Source: Dallia pectoralis (Eukaryota; Chordata; Actinopteri; Esociformes; Umbridae). From it: 64,000 bases of DNA. Numbering within the stretch: the stretch's first letter is position 1; each line of letters begins with the position of its first letter. Below the pieces are notes generated by a model that saw nothing but the letters and a program-made list of their open reading frames with translations, was not told the origin of the DNA and searched no databases. This document shows positions 59,546 to 64,000 of this stretch, one piece after another. The stretch spans positions 9,424,043-9,488,042 of the forward strand of contig CM055742.1 in assembly GCA_029465975.1 (NCBI GenBank). Direction: 5' to 3'. Position numbers and translations under genes: made by a program.

Positions 59546-60678
59546 CAGTATCATCCAAGATAACGTATACACAGCGCTTCACCTTTTCATCATTTTTTAG
59601 GTTACAGCCTTATTGAAAAATGTATAAATATATCGATATCATTATGATAACGTGAAAACAGTTTTTTTATTCTTTGCAAATCTGTTATAAGCAAAAGAAA
59701 TTGAGCTCAGGTGCATACTGTTTCCAGTGATCATCCATGAGATGTTTCTACAACTTGATTTTAGTCCACCTCTGGTAAATTCAGGTGATTGCACATGATT
59801 TGGAAAGGCACACGTCTGTCTATATAAGGTCCCACAGTTGAAAGTGCATGTCAGATCACAAACCAAGCCAGGAAGTCTAAGGAAATGACCTTAGAGACAG
59901 GATTGTATCGAGGCACAGATCTGGGAATAGTTACAGAAACAATGAGCACAGTAAATGGAAAAAGTTTGGAACCCCCAGGACTCTAGAGTTGTCCGACCAG
60001 CCAAACTGACCGATCGGGGAAGAAGGGCCTTCGTCAACCCGATGGTCTCTCTGACAAAGCTCCAGCATTGCACGGTCAAGGATGGAGAATTTCCAGAAGG
60101 ACAACCTTCTCTGTAGCACTTCACCAATCAGGCCTATATGATAGAGTGGACAGATGGAAGCCAATTCTCAGTAAAAGACACATGACAGCCGGTCTGGAGT
60201 TTTTCAACAGGCACCGAAAGGACTCAGACCATGTGAAACAGGATTCTCTGGTCTGATAAAACAAAGATTGAACTCGTTGGCCTGAATGCCAAGAGTCATG
60301 AAAGGATAAAACCAGACACCGCTCATCACCTAGCCAATACCATCGCTACAGTGAAGCATGGTGGTGGCAGCATCATGATGTGGGGATGTTTTTCAGCGGC
60401 ATGACCTGGGAGACTAGTCAGGATCGAGCGAAAGATGAATGCAGCAATTCACAGAGACATTCTTGATGAAAACCTGCTCAGGACCTCAGACTGTGATGAA
60501 AGTTCATCTTCCAACAGGACTATGGCCCCAAGCACATAGCGAAGATAACGAAGAAGTGGCTTCGGGACAACTTTCTGAATGTCTTTGAGTGGTTCAGCCT
60601 AAAAATTATTTAGCCCATTTTGGGATAAGGCTGTAACATAACAAAATGATGCGCTGTGAATACTTTCTGGATGCACTG
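59546..60678 (+). mobile_element. Tc1-like transposon, family E, ends intact, 3' third of transposase deleted
   Basis: TA dinucleotides flank both ends (59544-59545 and 60679-60680). The left end CAGTATCATCCAAGATAACG and the inward-read right end CAGTGCATCCAGAAAGTATT begin inverted repeats that continue through CACAGCGC and a TTACAGCCTT block. The plus-strand transposase remnant keeps RRTTFSVALHQSGLYDR, LSKRHMTAGLEF, WSDKTKIELVG (first catalytic Asp at 60255-60257) and FIFQQDYGPKHIAKITKKW (second Asp at 60518-60520). Several stops and shifts separate these. The segment that should hold the SPDLNPIE block is missing after about 60600. Length 1133 bp against about 1.6 kb expected. Confidence 0.92.
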
Positions 60679-60680
60679 TA

Positions 60681-61659
60681 TGCTGCTTGCACACTTTGTA
60701 TTGACCACCCCACTTACTCTAAATGTGTTACTGTATTAGTTAAGGTAGAACCAGTCGCTGAACGGAACATTTCAAATAAAGTACATCGCAGTCTTTACAA
60801 AATCCATTTAAATGCCAAATAACTAAATAGCAAAACCAGATTTACATTTTCACATTTCTTATACATATTGCAAATAACGTAGGATTTGTAATGCTGCTGG
60901 CATACATCTAAAACTGATTGATTTAACTATTTAGCTGGATTAATGTAAAAAGCACTATAAAATATTCCATGTATGAAAAGCGTACATATATGAAGACATT
61001 GATGGATGGATATATTCTGTTTTGTTTAGATCTTGTTAGCTATAGGGTTTCTGCCCCGTTTCAAGCCACCTGGGTGGTCAGAGAGCATGGTCTTCAAATT
61101 TGATTGCCTACTGTTTATAAACCATAGCTTAAGTTAAATCCAGTAACATGAGCCAAGACCAAGATTTATATCAGACCAAGTGGTTCCACTATCCAGACCC
61201 AGTGACTGTAAACCATGGCAAGTTATTGCAGGAAGAGTAAACTTAAGTAGGGTACATTAAAGAACGGCTCTTTTTTGACAATATTTTCGCCATGGTGATG
61301 GTTGTGTTTTTGGCTTGTAGACTAAACTGCGCATCTCAATATATTCCCATATACAACGTAAAAAGGAAGAAAACACATCACATGTTCAACACGTTTGTAT
61401 CTAAACTAAACCAATGCTAAATCTTTTGTAACGCACAGTCTCACGACACCAGGTTCACATCACAGATCTCCCATGGCCTATTTATACACACAGAAATTAC
61501 CTCAGGAACGTAATAGAACATAGAACACCCCGAGCACATGAACCCAAACAGCTTTTTGTCTCATTGATCTCTATCTGCATTTGTGCGTTTGGGGTTGTTT
61601 TGCATTTTCTTCTCTGTTGATTACTTCCACCGGTGCAGTTGTCTCCATACAGAAGAAGG
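60681..61659. other. Unique DNA, no gene seen
   Basis: Nothing recognised. Confidence 0.45.
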
Positions 61660-61780
61660 CTTCTACCTCCGTTCCTACTCTTTGTGTTCTTTTTCTTGCC
61701 TGCTTGCTGCTCTTCTCATCTACTCTTTTTTTCTCTTCCTCTCATTCTAAGCTCTGTCTCTCTTTGTCGGTCTCTCTGTG
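61660..61780. repeat. Pyrimidine-rich stretch
   Basis: A run of CT-rich words (CTCTTTTTTTCTCTTCC, GTCTCTCTTTG) without strict periodicity. Confidence 0.7.
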
Positions 61781-62140
61781 TGATGAAGGATACCTCGAGG
61801 GATATCCTCCAGTATTGTTTCTTAATATAGGAGGATAGAAACGATATATGAGGGATACACTCTCAGCGTACCGCGGTGTGATTTCACTTTTTGCAGTATT
61901 TCATTTCAGTTCCAAAATTCCAATGCCAAAAAATAGCCCCGTCTCGTTACAACAACCCATGCAGATTTGGGAGAGTTGAACATTAGAGAACTCCCTCCCC
62001 CTCTGCTCTCACGCATACTGCTCCTCCAACTAGGAGGTCCAAAGTGTACAAAGTGTTGAAGGCACCTGAGCCAACCGAGGGAGCCACCAGACCGATGTGA
62101 ATGAATCTCTGCTGAGAAGCTCTCTCTACTCTTGAGGCAA
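61781..62140. other. Unique DNA, no gene seen
   Basis: Nothing recognised. Confidence 0.45.
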
Positions 62141-62620
62141 CGCTACCCACCCTGCAGCGCCCGATGCTGCCCCGCTACCCAGCCTGCAGTGCCCGATGCT
62201 GCCCCGCTACCCACCCTGCAGCGCCCAGTGCTGCCCCGCTACCCACCCTGCAGCGCCCAGTGCTGCCCCGCTACCCACCCTGCAGCGCCCGATGCTGCCC
62301 CGCTACCCACCCTGCAGCGCCCAGTGCTGCCCCGCTACCCACCCTGCAGCGCCCAGTGCTGCCCCGCTACCCACCCTGCAGCGCCCAGTGCTGCCCCGCT
62401 ACCCACCCTGCAGCGCCCAGTGCTGCCCCGCTACCCACCCTGCAGCGCCCAGTGCTGCCCCGCTACCCACCCTGCAGCGCCCGATGCTGCCCCGCTACCC
62501 ACCCTGCAGCGCCCAGTGCTGCCCCGCTACCCACCCTGCAGCGCCCAGTGCTGCCCCGCTACCCACCCTGCAGCGCCCAGTGCTGCCCCGCTACCCACCC
62601 TGCAGCGCCCGATGCTGCCC
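62141..62620. repeat. GC-rich minisatellite, 32-bp unit, about 15 copies
   Basis: Units contain CCCTGCAGCGCCC, then AGTG or GATG, then CTGCCCCGCTACCCA. None of the three plus frames meets a stop in the repeat, so all read a 32-residue Pro/Ala/Cys-rich repeat for about 165 codons; the three equal-length frames argue against real coding. The minus strand of each unit has four G-runs. Confidence 0.97.
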
Positions 62621-64000
62621 AAACCTTCACCATCATAATCGGCCTTGTGCTAGTGAAGTAAAGGGCACGTTGGACCGCTGCACACCCAGGGGGGCATTTC
62701 AGAGATAAACGCGGTGTATCTTTTTAAAGAACGCCTGCATAATGTCTCCGCTGATAAAACAGCAGCTGTTTGAGTGAGTGTGTGGTGGATTTTAATGTGT
62801 GTCCTGCTCCGTCTTCGGGATGGTAAACTATCCTCTGTTCACCTAGTAATACGCTCGCACTCTTTAAAGTCATAAGAGAGACTGGAGGCAATTAAAAAAG
62901 TGAGGTCTTTTATTCTACTGTTCAGAGACCAATCACACTTGAACGGGGGAATCTGCGCCTCACAAAAGCACATCTGCCTTTTAATCTTTAACACCATAAA
63001 AATATATATATATTTTTTTTCATCCATAAATAGTCTGGACATTTCAATTGGTCTCACAACAGGGCAATTGTAAGCCAGGGTCAAATGTTAAAAAGTACAA
63101 ATGTTTGATCATTTTCAATTGTCATACGGTCCAATCACAATATTACACAGTAACATGAATACATGTGCGTGCCTATTCAATTAATCACCAAGCATATGAA
63201 TAGAGTGATCAGGTCAAGATTATACCAAACTGAACAGCAATATATTTTATGTCCACGCTCAGAAGATAGTGTTTAATACTGCCCAGAGCTGTATCGGACA
63301 AATAGCCTCACCTCTTACACCTGCCAGTAAATACACTAAATAATGACATTTTTATCTTTATTCATTTCAACACATCTTTCCAATGCACTGTGATGAAGGA
63401 AAATAGTGTTATATTGTGCAGTTCAGCCAGAGAATCCTACATATTAGTTTAACCGCATATTAAAGAATTTATGCACAACAATGAACATGTGATGTTTTGG
63501 CATTAGGTTATGCTACTCTGGTGTGACTTAATGCCATCACGTGTTTGTGTATACAATACTACCAACGATTACATCATTATTTAGAACAGTGCCCAAAGCA
63601 AATAAGCAAATTAAACAGTACTGATCCCCTCCCCAGAAAAAGTGCAGAAACAAGTGCATATCAGAAACTATGTTTAAATTGACAAGTATTTTCGCTCATC
63701 TAATGCAATCAACATGTGTCCATGAGGCTGTAAGAAAATAATTTTGTTAGTGGTCAATGTACTGTGCTCATTTGGATATGAAGCCGAGTTTCACAACAGA
63801 GTTCCTCCAATCGTATCCATTCTGATACCATATACTAATGTTTGCCTTGTTAAAAATGTCATCCACACCAAATGGTACCCCAGAAAGTACGAGCAAAAAC
63901 ACTCTGAAAGTGGTCTGAAAGCTGTCCTGCTGAGAGGGCATTTAGACAAACAGGTATTATCTGGATTTAGTTGATTAAATGGTAAATACGTGAACAGGTA
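62621..64000. other. Unique AT-rich DNA, no gene seen
   Basis: No exon was recognised. An AATAAA on the minus strand (62909-62914) and AT-rich unique sequence to the right could be a 3' untranslated region of a minus-strand gene beyond the window, but nothing else supports it. Confidence 0.35.

Noticed and set aside
62132..62708. Three plus-strand frames of 165-170 codons, Pro/Ala/Cys-rich
   Set aside because: All three frames are open only because the 32-bp unit lacks stops. No signal peptide, splice structure or known family was seen.

Overview
This window looks like intergenic DNA from a teleost fish, perhaps from the pike and salmon lineage. The evidence is its repeat content: at least seven decayed Tc1-like transposon pieces from about five families (several resembling families I recall from salmonid genomes), two tRNA-derived SINE remnants with readable A and B boxes, a hAT element with a TTF-type zinc-finger transposase remnant, and short LINE reverse-transcriptase pieces. 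There are also many microsatellites and minisatellites. Family names rest on motifs and remembered consensus sequences, not on a database search. I recognise no host protein-coding gene, rRNA, or functional tRNA gene in the 64 kb. Every long open frame is either inside a tandem repeat or has no recognisable domain.

Layout. From 1 to 15 kb there is mostly unique AT-rich DNA with small minisatellites (1.6, 1.9, 5.0, 9.5 kb), a 37-copy array of a 19-bp CpG-bearing unit (10.98-11.69 kb), and a possible conserved non-coding block with two octamer sites (5.7-6.4 kb). From 15 to 28 kb there is a putative DNA transposon remnant (15.2-16.1 kb), a TTAA-flanked transposon (18.22-19.88 kb), LINE and unclassified retroelement pieces, and a Tc1 copy (25.8-26.7 kb). 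From 28.05 to 31.65 kb lies the largest feature, an array of about 82 units of 43/45 bp with a duplicated higher-order block. From 32 to 46 kb there are short repeats, Tc1 fragments, a SINE and an almost complete non-autonomous hAT element (40.57-42.26 kb) that contains a perfect 45-bp-arm hairpin. From 45 to 64 kb there are more Tc1 remnants, minisatellites of 49, 22 and 32 bp, a long AT array at 57 kb, and unique DNA.

The most gene-like object is inside the TTAA transposon. It is a minus-strand, two-exon, frameshifted gene whose product ends in a cysteine-rich domain like the C-terminal (ballast) domain of P2X7 receptors. It has a splice donor and acceptor, a polyadenylation signal and a YY1-like site in its upstream region, all inside the element. 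A second strong observation is that a 49-bp minisatellite at 45.2 kb starts exactly where a Tc1 3' end stops, and its unit resembles that 3' end. A third is that the margins of the 19-bp array differ from its core in the way CpG deamination would produce.

No set of genes here works together as a pathway. The window is best read as a repeat-rich gene desert with many independent, mostly dead mobile elements and unusually many minisatellites.
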